From assembly GCA_002408385.1 (NCBI GenBank), contig DHSB01000198.1, positions 1-18,583 on the forward strand: a stretch of DNA of 18,583 bases. Direction: 5' to 3'. How positions within the stretch are numbered: the stretch's first letter is position 1; each line of letters begins with the position of its first letter. Below, piece after piece: positions 7,716 through 15,090 of this stretch. A model generated the notes under the pieces. The model did not search any database, was not told the origin of the DNA, and saw only the letters and a program-made list of their open reading frames with translations. The position numbers and the translations under genes are program-made. Source of the DNA: Myxococcales bacterium UBA5297. Its GTDB lineage: Bacteria; Myxococcota; Myxococcia; Myxococcales; UBA5297.

Positions 7716-10700
7716 CTACTGGGCGAAGCTCTGCAGGAACTCGTCCCAGCGCGTGTCGATGCTCCAGGTCGCCCCGGTGTCGTAGTAGGCCGAGTCGGCG
7801 CCGCTGTTCCTGGGAGGCAGGTAGATGGCGAGGCCGTTGGCTCCCGGGTAGTCGGACTGGGCCTTGTTGTGCACCACGCTCGTGCGGACCTGCGCGGCGA
7901 CCGCGTTGGCGGCGGCGCGCAAAGCCGGCGAGGCGCTGCTCATCGCCGCGACCCGGTCGGCGAAGTCGGCCAGGTCGATGTTGTCGGAGTCGTAGAACTC
8001 CTGCGAGGCGTTGCGGACGGTGCTGATGCTCGAGTAGAGCGAGGAGCTCGCCATCAGCGCGTCGGCGAAGCCGCTCACCGCGGCGTCGAGCGCGGGGATG
8101 GTGTCGAGGTTGGTGACCGCCTGCGTCGAGTTGGAGCTGTTCTCGGCGTAGTAGGTGTCGGCGATGGAGGCGCCCAGCGTCGCCGCGTCCATGTTGTGGT
8201 TGGCGAGTAGCCCCGGCAGGAAGCCGTCGTAAGACCAGCCGCCGGCCGGCTCGGTCTCGGACGAGGCGACCAGGTAGTGGGCGTAGGGCGCGGTGGCCTT
8301 GGCCACCTCGTACATGCCCATCAGGCAGGCGTCGAACCCGACCAGGTCGAGCTTGCCGCCCGTCGCCTGGGTTATCGCCGACAGCGCCCGCGCGTAGTCG
8401 CCGTTGGTGATGGAGATGCCGTCGTAGGTGTTGGTCTCGTCGTTCGAGAAGCCCTTGAGCAGCGGCGACTTGGCCGCCCCCGGCGAGCGCCAGCCGTCGC
8501 CGTGGTTCCAGACCACCAGCCCGTAGTGGCGCGCCGGGTAGTTCTGCACCGTCCAGAGGCCGAAGTCGCGCAGCGACTCCCAGCGGCCCATGTCCACCTC
8601 GGCGCCCATGGGGTGGGCGAGCGTCTGGCTGCTGCCCCGGTTGATGCGCAGCATGCGCGTGTCGCCGTTGCCGCTCGAGTCGTGCAGGACGATGAGGTTG
8701 ACGTACAGGTCCGAGCCGACCCGCTCCATCTCGGCGAGGTCGTCGTCGCCAAAGTCGTCGAGGTTGTTGTCGCTGTTGAGGAAGACCATCAAGGTCCACT
8801 CGTTGGCGTTCGGGTCCATCGTGCAGCCGCCCGCCCCGTCATCGATGTAGCCGGGGTTGCAGACGCACTCGTAGTTGCCCGGGAGCTGGGCGTTGCAGGT
8901 GGTCAGGTGGGCGATGCCGGTGTTCGCGCAAGGATTGGGCTGGCACGGGTCATCGATGCAGCTTCCGGCGTAGGGGACCATCCCCGTCGGGCAGACGCAC
9001 TCGAAACCGCTCCAGTCGGCCTGGGCGACGCACTCCGGGGTGCCGGGGCACGGATCGCCCGCGCACGGGTCGGTGCGCAGGCTGTAGTCGAGCGTGTAGC
9101 TGCCGCCCGTGGCGTAGTAGCCGTCGGCGAACAGGTAGTAGGTGCCCGGGTCGACGATGCCGTCGATGCCGGCCGCGGTGCCCTGCGAGTCGTCGTTGCA
9201 GGCGATCTCCGCGCTCGAGCTGGTGCAGGTGCCCCGGCGCAGGTGCAGCAGGGTGTCGTAGCCGCTCATCGAGAACTGGTAGCGGGTGCGCGCCTGGGCG
9301 ACGAAGGCATAGACGCGGTCGGGCCCGGCGTACGAGCCGCCGCAGCTTCCGCTGCCGTCGTTCTGCGCGTTGTCGGTGCGGCCGGTGACGCTGCCCTCGC
9401 CGCTCAGCAGGATGGCGTCGCCGCAGCCCTCGCCCTGCGGGTTGGGGTCGACGATGCAGCCCGGGCCGCTCGGGTTGGGGATGTGGCCCGGGAGGCAGAC
9501 GCACTGGTGGCCCGGCAGCGCGAGCTGGCAGACGGTGTTCGCCGCGGTGCAGGGGTTGGGCAGGCAGGGGTCGTCGATGCAGCCGCCCTGGCCGTCGGAG
9601 ACGCTGCCGGCGGCGCAATGCGAGGTGACCTCGACGTCGAGGGTGATGTTGCCGGTCTCGTTGGCGTAGCCGTCGAGGAACAGGTAGTAGACGCCCGCGG
9701 TCAGCTCGGTCTCGATGCGCGAGCCGTAAGCGCTGCCGCCGTCGTCATCGCAGATGAGGTCGGGGCCGGCGCAGCTCGAGCGCAGGTAGATGATCGTGTC
9801 GTAGCCGCTGGTCTCGAAGGCGACCCCGGCCGTGCCCGCGACCCGGAACTGGAGGACGAGCTCGGAGCTGTCGTTCGACCGGCAGCTCGGCGTGTACTCG
9901 TCACCCGAGCCGACGGTCGACAGGGTGTAGCTGGCGCTGACCAGCGGGAGCGCGAGCGGGCTGGCGCAGGTGGCGCCGGTGCCGTCGCAGCCGCCCTGGC
10001 TGTCGGGGGTGAAGCCGCTGGCGCAGCCGCTGCAGTCGCTGCCGGTGTAGCCGGTGTCGCAGACGCAGACCGGCGCGCCGCTCGAGTCGTTGCAGGCGCC
10101 GTGGCCGCAGTCGACGGCCGAGCAGTCGGGCGCCTGCTCGCAGCCACCCTGGCCGTCGGGCTGGTAGCCGGGGGCGCAGGCCGCGCAGCTCGGGCCCGCC
10201 CACCCCGGGTCGCAAGCGCAGGCGGCGGTGCCGCTCGCGTCCGCGCACTCGCCGTGCGCCCCGCAGCTCAGGCCCGCCGAAGCGCAGTTGGGCAGGCAGG
10301 TGCCGTTCTGGTCATTGTCCTGGTAGTTGGACGCGCAGTCAGCGCAGCGCCCGCCGGTGTAGCCCGCGTCGCAGTCGCAGACGACCGCGCCGGTCGAGTC
10401 GTCGCAATCGCCGTGGTCGCCGCAGTCGGCGCTCGCGAGCGTGCAGCCCGGCGCGCAGACCGTGTCGCCGTCGTTGTCCTGGTACCCGGTCGCGCAGCTC
10501 GCGCAGCCCTCGCCCGTGTGGCCTTCGTCGCAGGCGCAGGCCGCGGTGCCGCTCGCGTCGTCGCAGTGGCCGTGGGTCCCGCAGCTCAGGGCGGCGGTCG
10601 CGCAGTTGGCCGTGCAGGTGCCATTGCTGTCGTTGTCCTGATAGCCCTCAGCGCACGCGGTGCAGCCCTCGCCCGCGTAGCCCGGCAGGCAGGCGCAGAC

Positions 10701-11315
10701 CGCGGTACCGCTCGCGTCGTCGCACTGGCCGTTGTCGCCGCAGGAGAGAGCGGCGCTCTCGCAGTCGGGCAGGCAGGTGCCGTTGCCGTCCTTGTCCTGG
10801 TACCCCTGGACGCAGGCCGAGCAGTTGGCGCCGGTGTAGGCCGCCTCGCAAGCGCAGACCACCGTTCCCGAGGTGTCGTTGCAGGTGCCGTGGCCGCTGC
10901 AGCTCGTGGCGGTGCAGACCGTGTCGGAGATGCAGGCGCCGGTGTAGTCGAGGTGGTAGCCCGCCGCGCAGCCTTCGCAGGCCGCGCCGGTCCAGCCCTC
11001 GAAGCAGGCGCAGGTCGCCGTGCCGCTCTGATCGCTGCAGGTGCCCGCCCCGCAGCTTTTGGCCGAGCAGTCCGGCTGGCAGGTGCCGTCACCGTCCTTG
11101 TCCTGAAGGCCGCCCCCACAGCTCTCGCAGTTGACGCCTTCGTAGCCTTCGTCGCAGGCGCAGACGATCTTGCCGTCGGCGACGCTGCAGGCGCCGTGGC
11201 CCGAACAGCTCGTGGCTTCACACTTCAGCTCAGGCTCGTCATCGCCGCCGCAGGCCGCGAGCGCGAGCGCCGCGAAGCAGGCGACAAGGAGTTTGTGTCC
11301 AGGTGCTCTAGTCAT
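7716..11315 (-). CDS. EGF-repeat lipoprotein with C-terminal clostripain (peptidase C11) domain
   Basis: A 1199-aa surface lipoprotein. A signal peptide ends in LALAAC, with lipidated Cys22. Residues 31-449 hold eight tandem EGF-like modules of 49-54 aa, each with CxCxxGYxGxxC. Five of them end in a Ca-loop-like segment such as YQDKDGNGTC, recalling thrombospondin type 3 repeats. Two PPC-like beta domains follow (about 450-565 and 630-745; shared GYDT and YYLF.DGY motifs), separated by one EGF-like module and trailed by two more. Residues 838-1199 are the C11 cysteine protease domain: start EWTLMVFLNSDNNLD, His938 in WNHGDGW, Cys997 in GFDACLMG, then ASSETEPAGGWSYDGFL. It is likely an Arg/Lys-specific secreted protease tethered to the envelope. 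The frame is open to 11501, but ATG 11315 is chosen for the signal peptide and the GGGAG site. It has its own terminator. Confidence 0.93.
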   Translation of the reverse strand: MTRAPGHKLLVACFAALALAACGGDDEPELKCEATSCSGHGACSVADGKIVCACDEGYEGVNCESCGGGLQDKDGDGTCQPDCSAKSCGAGTCSDQSGTATCACFEGWTGAACEGCAAGYHLDYTGACISDTVCTATSCSGHGTCNDTSGTVVCACEAAYTGANCSACVQGYQDKDGNGTCLPDCESAALSCGDNGQCDDASGTAVCACLPGYAGEGCTACAEGYQDNDSNGTCTANCATAALSCGTHGHCDDASGTAACACDEGHTGEGCASCATGYQDNDGDTVCAPGCTLASADCGDHGDCDDSTGAVVCDCDAGYTGGRCADCASNYQDNDQNGTCLPNCASAGLSCGAHGECADASGTAACACDPGWAGPSCAACAPGYQPDGQGGCEQAPDCSAVDCGHGACNDSSGAPVCVCDTGYTGSDCSGCASGFTPDSQGGCDGTGATCASPLALPLVSASYTLSTVGSGDEYTPSCRSNDSSELVLQFRVAGTAGVAFETSGYDTIIYLRSSCAGPDLICDDDGGSAYGSRIETELTAGVYYLFLDGYANETGNITLDVEVTSHCAAGSVSDGQGGCIDDPCLPNPCTAANTVCQLALPGHQCVCLPGHIPNPSGPGCIVDPNPQGEGCGDAILLSGEGSVTGRTDNAQNDGSGSCGGSYAGPDRVYAFVAQARTRYQFSMSGYDTLLHLRRGTCTSSSAEIACNDDSQGTAAGIDGIVDPGTYYLFADGYYATGGSYTLDYSLRTDPCAGDPCPGTPECVAQADWSGFECVCPTGMVPYAGSCIDDPCQPNPCANTGIAHLTTCNAQLPGNYECVCNPGYIDDGAGGCTMDPNANEWTLMVFLNSDNNLDDFGDDDLAEMERVGSDLYVNLIVLHDSSGNGDTRMLRINRGSSQTLAHPMGAEVDMGRWESLRDFGLWTVQNYPARHYGLVVWNHGDGWRSPGAAKSPLLKGFSNDETNTYDGISITNGDYARALSAITQATGGKLDLVGFDACLMGMYEVAKATAPYAHYLVASSETEPAGGWSYDGFLPGLLANHNMDAATLGASIADTYYAENSSNSTQAVTNLDTIPALDAAVSGFADALMASSSLYSSISTVRNASQEFYDSDNIDLADFADRVAAMSSASPALRAAANAVAAQVRTSVVHNKAQSDYPGANGLAIYLPPRNSGADSAYYDTGATWSIDTRWDEFLQSFAQ

Positions 11316-11319
11316 GGGG

Positions 11320-11324
11320 CTCCC
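11320..11324 (-). promoter_or_regulatory. Ribosome binding site of the EGF/clostripain lipoprotein
   Basis: The minus strand reads GGGAG, 4 nt before ATG 11315. With the lipoprotein signal peptide that follows, it rules out the upstream in-frame start at 11501. Confidence 0.6.
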
Positions 11325-11922
11325 GATGAGTTGCGTGTTGAGTTCGCCCGGAGGATTCGCGGGTGCCGAAGGGAGCCAGCAGGTCGGCTGCCTTTCAGGG
11401 GGGCGAATATGGCACGAAGGATGGGGCGGGACTAGCGACTGGTCCGGCCGCGTGAGGAGCCCGAAGCCGCGACAGTCCTCGGCGTGAGCGAGGGCGCGCA
11501 TCTGCGCTGAGCGACAGCGCCCGGCCCCGCGGCTTCATCGCGCGATTCGCCCCTCTCGCGCTCGCCTCGCGGGTGGCCGCCAACGGCTGCCTTTGGTCGG
11601 GTGATGCGCCCGACGGCGCGAAGGCCGCCCGGTCCGCTCGCGTGGCCAGGCGCCTGCCTTGCGCTGTGCTCCTTTCGCAGCGAGCCGTTCGGCGGCGAGC
11701 AGCCTGAGCGCGTGTGCGCAATCGCTGATCGGTGGGGCTGGCCGAATCGGGGAAGTCGGCGGCGATTCGTCCCCCGGGTCGGCGCGCCTGCTCGGAGAGC
11801 GAGCTTGCGAGCGATCCGCCATATGCACAACGTCGCCCTCGAAGCGCTCTCGCCCCGCCGAGGTGTGAAACGAAAGGGGTCAGCAGAAGGGCCGGTACGC
11901 ATTTGCACGAGGGTTGCCGGGG
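11325..11922. other. Divergent intergenic region of about 600 nt
   Basis: It lies between the minus-strand EGF/clostripain gene and the plus-strand PEGA gene and must carry both promoters. No convincing sigma-70 hexamer pair, operator palindrome or riboswitch is visible. All open frames through it are Arg/Pro/Ala-rich and lack ribosome binding sites. A locally AT-containing spot at 11819-11830 (CCATATGCACAA) is a possible -10 area but has no matching -35. Confidence 0.5.
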
Positions 11923-12315
11923 ATGTGCAGTCGACGAGCGAGCACGGGGTTGGGGATCGCGCTGGCCTTCTCGGGTTGGTCCGCGTGCGCGACCCCGCAC
12001 CTTGCGCCGAGCCCCGAGCCGGCGCTCGCGCCGCGGCCCGCGCCGCCAGGCGGCGAGCAGCAGCGCGAGCGCCGCCGCGAGCGGCCTGCCGTCGGGCTCA
12101 GGTTGGTGGTCCACCCGGACGATGCGGCGCTGCAGGTCAACGATCGCGCCTACGGCCCCGTGTCGACCGCGCTCGGCCCCCGAGGCCTTCTGGCGCTCGA
12201 ACCCGGGGTCTACCGCATCGTCCTGACACGGCCCGGCTTCCAGACCTGGCGCGCCGAGGTCGCCGTGGACTCGCAGCTCGAGCCTATCCACGTCACGCTG
12301 AACGCAGTCGAGTGA
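11923..12315 (+). CDS. PEGA-domain putative lipoprotein, 130 aa
   Basis: Start ATG 11923 (MCSRRASTGLGIALAFSGWS) is preferred over TTG 11914, because GAGGG at 11908-11912 then sits about 10 nt upstream. The N-terminus is a signal peptide ending at SACATP; the Cys is a probable lipidation site, although Trp at -3 is not the canonical lipobox residue. A Pro/Ala/Arg/Glu-rich linker follows to about residue 55. The C-terminal part, VHPDDAALQVNDRAYGP then LEPGVYRIVLTRPGFQTWRA, is a PEGA-type surface beta domain (value, name, pseudo-PEGA, L-x-P-G-x-Y-x-I-x-L-x-x-P-G-F). PEGA domains often accompany Ser/Thr kinases in this lineage. It ends 7 nt before the kinase gene and is almost certainly co-transcribed with it. 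Confidence 0.8.
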   Translation: MCSRRASTGLGIALAFSGWSACATPHLAPSPEPALAPRPAPPGGEQQRERRRERPAVGLRLVVHPDDAALQVNDRAYGPVSTALGPRGLLALEPGVYRIVLTRPGFQTWRAEVAVDSQLEPIHVTLNAVE

Positions 12316-12322
12316 GGGGGCG

Positions 12323-14620
12323 ATGGGCGAGGGGAGAAGACTGCCGGAGAAGCGCTTTCGCATGCCTTGCGAGAGCGAGCAGGAGTTTCGCGCGCGGTTC
12401 GCGCGCACCGTCGCTCGCCGAGGCGTCTTCGTCGCCACCGACAGGCCCGAGCCGGTCGGCACGCGCGTGCGCCTGAGGCTCGAGCTACGCGGGCCCGGGC
12501 CTTTTGTCTCGGGCGAAGCCGTGGTCGACCGCCACACGGCGATCGGGCGAAAGCGCGGGGTCTACCTGCGCTTCGTCCGGCTCGATCCCGAGAGCCTGCA
12601 ATTCGAGCTTCGCGACGCGCTCGCCGCAGGCTCGACCGGCGCCGAGGGCCCCGAAGACCCGTCGATAAATCCTTCTTCGTCCGGCTCCGCTCACCCTGAG
12701 CGTAGCTCCCGACGCGCGAGCGGAGTCGAAGGGCCCCTCGACCTCCCAGGCTCGGCCTACGCTCGGGCCTCTCGACTTCGCTCGAGGTGCTCGGACGGGG
12801 CAGGCCGAGCTCAAGAAGGCTTCCCGACACCTCTCGAGGCGAAAGAGCCCGCTCCGCTCGACCACGAGCCAGGTGCCGCCCGCGGTTTGCCGGCCGATCC
12901 GCCTCCGCCGGGCGCGCCCGCGCCCGAGAGGAGCGGCGAGCCGACGGCTGCTCCCGAACGCTCGCCTTTGCTCGACTGCGGCGACGCCATCACCACGGTC
13001 GAAAGCCCGCGGGCGCTCGTCCTCTCGCGCCGCCCGGCGCTGCCGCTGACCGAGGCGCACACGCGGGTCCACGCCTACAGCGCCGATGAGCTGCGCGAGG
13101 CGCGCGATCCCGACGCCTGGGCCGGAGGGCTGCAGCCCTTCGACATGCTCGGGCCGCACCAACTCCTCAAGCGGCTCGGCAACGGCGGGATGGCCGAGGT
13201 CTTCCTGGCGCGCTCGACGCTGGGGCAGGGCGTCGAGAAGCTCGTCGCGCTCAAGATGGTGCTCCCCGAGTTCGGTCCCGACACCTGCTTCGCCTCGCTC
13301 TTTTTGAACGAGGCGCGCATCAGCGCCACGCTGCAGCACCCGAACCTCGTCCAGGTCTTCGCCTTCGGAGAGGCAGCCGGCCGGCCCTATCTGTCGATGG
13401 AGTTCGTCCACGGGCGCAGCTTGGCCGACCTGGTCGCGGCGGCCCGAAAGAAGGGCGAGAGGCTCCCGCTGGCCTTCGGCGTCAACGCGGCCATCGGGCT
13501 GTGCCGGGCGCTCGAGTACGTCCACGAGAAGCGCGACCTCGACGGCCGGCCGCTGCAGCTTGTCCACCGCGACGTGAGCGCGGGCAACGTCCTTGTCTCC
13601 GACCACGGCGAGCTCAAGCTCGTCGACTTCGGCGTCGCCTCGGCCACCGCGCTCGCCGACACGAGCGGCCTGGTGGTCGGCAAACGCGGCTACATGTCGC
13701 CCGAGCAGTCGCGCGGCGGCACCCCGTCGCCGGCCTGGGATCTCTTCTCGCTCGGCGTGCTCCTGCACGAGCTGCTGACGCTCGCGCGCCCCTTCGACAA
13801 GGGAAGCGCGCCGGACCCGACCGCGCCGCTGGGCGGGCCGCTCATCCTGCGGCTGCCCTCGCAGCTCGAGCCGAACATCCCGTCTCTGCTCGACCGCGCC
13901 GTGCTCTGGGCCATCGACCCCGAGCCGAAGCGCCGCGCCCCCAGCGCCCGCGCGCTGCGCGAGCTGCTCGAGGAGGTGCGCCGCAAGCTGCCGCCCTGCG
14001 AGATAGCGGAGGTGGTGGCCGCCTACTTCGGCGAGCAGCTCGAGGGCGAGCAGAGACAGAACGAGGAGCTCATCGCGAGGTCGCGGCAGCTCGCGCCCCC
14101 GCGGCGGGTGAGCGGGACGATGCCGCTGCTGCGGCCGCTGCGCGCGGTGAGGCGCCGCATCGTCTCCAGCCGGCTCGTCGTTCGCCTGGCCAGGCACCGG
14201 CGCGCCGCGGCGTTCGGCCTCGGGCTGGCCCTCGGGGCTCTGGGCGTGGGCGGCTGGGCGGCCTGGTCGCACCTCGAGCGCGAACACGAGCTGGTGCGGC
14301 TGCTCGAGAGCGCCGACGACCGGGTCCGCGCCGCGAGGCTCGTCGCACCTTCGGGCGACGGCGCGCTCGAGCTGCTGCTGCAGGCGAAGGCGATGCGTCC
14401 GGAGGACCCGCGGGTGCGACACCGGCTCGAGACGCTGGTCGGCCTCTTCGAGGGGCTCGGGCGCAGCGCCGAGGCGCGCGGCCGCCTGGCCGAGGCGGCG
14501 GTCCACTACCAAGGCGCCCTGGCTGCCGCTCCCGAGCACCCCGGGCTCGAGGAGAAGCTCAGGGCGCTCGAGCAGGCAGTCCAGGAGCAGGCCATCGGCA
14601 AGGCGGGGAAGAGCGAATGA
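12323..14620 (+). CDS. PilZ-like domain fused to a membrane Ser/Thr protein kinase
   Basis: A 765-aa protein. Residues about 10-108 form a PilZ-like barrel (RRGVFVATDRPEPVGTRVRL ... RGVYLRFVRLDP). The c-di-GMP signature D/N-x-S-x-x-G is TVARRG here, so nucleotide binding is doubtful. Residues about 114-169 are encoded by an embedded dispersed repeat. A Pro/Ala-rich linker follows to about 250. The kinase domain (about 277-545) has GNGGMAEVF, Lys311 in VALK, Glu330, HRDVSAGN (Asp417, Asn422), DFG Asp435 and YMSPEQ, so it should be active. HRDVS instead of HRDLK is common in myxobacterial kinases. One membrane helix (about 628-650) separates the cytosolic kinase from a C-terminal helical, TPR-like tail (residues 655-765: LAEAAVHYQGALAAAPEHPG). 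It is probably a receptor kinase phosphorylating cytosolic targets. Confidence 0.9.
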   Translation: MGEGRRLPEKRFRMPCESEQEFRARFARTVARRGVFVATDRPEPVGTRVRLRLELRGPGPFVSGEAVVDRHTAIGRKRGVYLRFVRLDPESLQFELRDALAAGSTGAEGPEDPSINPSSSGSAHPERSSRRASGVEGPLDLPGSAYARASRLRSRCSDGAGRAQEGFPTPLEAKEPAPLDHEPGAARGLPADPPPPGAPAPERSGEPTAAPERSPLLDCGDAITTVESPRALVLSRRPALPLTEAHTRVHAYSADELREARDPDAWAGGLQPFDMLGPHQLLKRLGNGGMAEVFLARSTLGQGVEKLVALKMVLPEFGPDTCFASLFLNEARISATLQHPNLVQVFAFGEAAGRPYLSMEFVHGRSLADLVAAARKKGERLPLAFGVNAAIGLCRALEYVHEKRDLDGRPLQLVHRDVSAGNVLVSDHGELKLVDFGVASATALADTSGLVVGKRGYMSPEQSRGGTPSPAWDLFSLGVLLHELLTLARPFDKGSAPDPTAPLGGPLILRLPSQLEPNIPSLLDRAVLWAIDPEPKRRAPSARALRELLEEVRRKLPPCEIAEVVAAYFGEQLEGEQRQNEELIARSRQLAPPRRVSGTMPLLRPLRAVRRRIVSSRLVVRLARHRRAAAFGLGLALGALGVGGWAAWSHLEREHELVRLLESADDRVRAARLVAPSGDGALELLLQAKAMRPEDPRVRHRLETLVGLFEGLGRSAEARGRLAEAAVHYQGALAAAPEHPGLEEKLRALEQAVQEQAIGKAGKSE
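12661..12828 (+). repeat. Dispersed palindromic repeat, copy 2, inside the kinase coding sequence
   Basis: The ends are imperfect inverted repeats: GTCGATAAATCCTTCTTC at 12661-12678 against the complement of 12811-12828, which reads GTCGGGAAGCCTTCTTGA. Between them lie family motifs: CACCCTGAGCGTAGCTCCCG (12692-12711), then a 25-nt stretch at 12718-12742 that is identical to 14846-14870, then CCTACGCTCGGG. The span between the chosen ends is 168 nt, a multiple of three, and has no stop in the kinase frame. The encoded peptide is Ser/Arg/Ala-rich and has no domain character. Confidence 0.75.
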
Positions 14621-14629
14621 GCTGCGTCC

Positions 14630-15020
14630 GAGAGGTGTCGCGAAACCCTCTTCGACTTCGACCGGTCCCGCTCACCCGGAGCCTGGCTCCCGGAGGTTGG
14701 GGGCCGATCGGCGCTGCGTTGGACCCTCTCCCGGCCGACGGTAGGGGCGCATCGCAATGCGCCCGGCCCCACGGGCCCCGGCGTCCGCTGCCGGTTCATG
14801 GCGCGGAACGCTCGGCTTTCCCCGGCGCCTTCGCGCAAGCGGCGGGAGCGGAGTCGAAGGGCCCCTCGACTTCGGGGCGACCGCGGCGGGCCCTCGACTC
14901 CGGCCTCGCAAGCTCGGCCTACGCTCGGGCTGACCGGGAGGCGGGGGCCCATCGACAGCCCTGTTGGTTCAAGGTCACAGCCGGCCAACGGACCGGCGAC
15001 GAGCTCGGGGTGAACGGGGC
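14630..15020 (+). repeat. Dispersed palindromic repeat, copy 3 (long, composite)
   Basis: It fills most of the 470-nt gap between the kinase and barrel genes. The left end, TGTCGCGAAACCCTCTTCGA then CCGGTCCCGCTCA, matches the left end of the 18406 copy with only a few differences. A 25-nt stretch at 14846-14870 is identical to the kinase copy. CCTACGCTCGGG and CTCGGGGTGAACGGGG near the right end recur at 18565-18583. A distinct module in the middle (about 14700-14830) contains a perfect 8-bp stem GGGCGCAT (14745-14752) with ATGCGCCC (14757-14764), so this copy may have received a second element. Confidence 0.75.
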
Positions 15021-15090
15021 TCGGGCTCTTGATCTCCGAGACAGTTGCTCGACTTCGCTCCTCGCGAACGGCCACCGATGCTCCTCGAGG

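Noticed and set aside
9970..11230. Direct DNA repeats suggestive of a CRISPR or satellite array
   Set aside because: The periodicity (about 159 nt) is that of 53-aa protein modules in a continuous frame, not repeat-spacer structure.
8277..11435. 1052-codon open frame on the plus strand
   Set aside because: It is antisense to the EGF/clostripain gene. The Ala/Val/Gly/Arg-rich repeats merely mirror the EGF repeats; the minus-strand product has a signal peptide, domains and a terminator.
11395..12537. 380-codon minus-strand and 291-codon plus-strand (11601-12476) frames in the divergent region
   Set aside because: Both are Arg/Ala/Pro-rich, overlap the well-supported PEGA gene, and lack ribosome sites.
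12485..14539. 684-codon minus-strand frame
   Set aside because: It mirrors the kinase gene, whose catalytic motifs are all on the plus strand.
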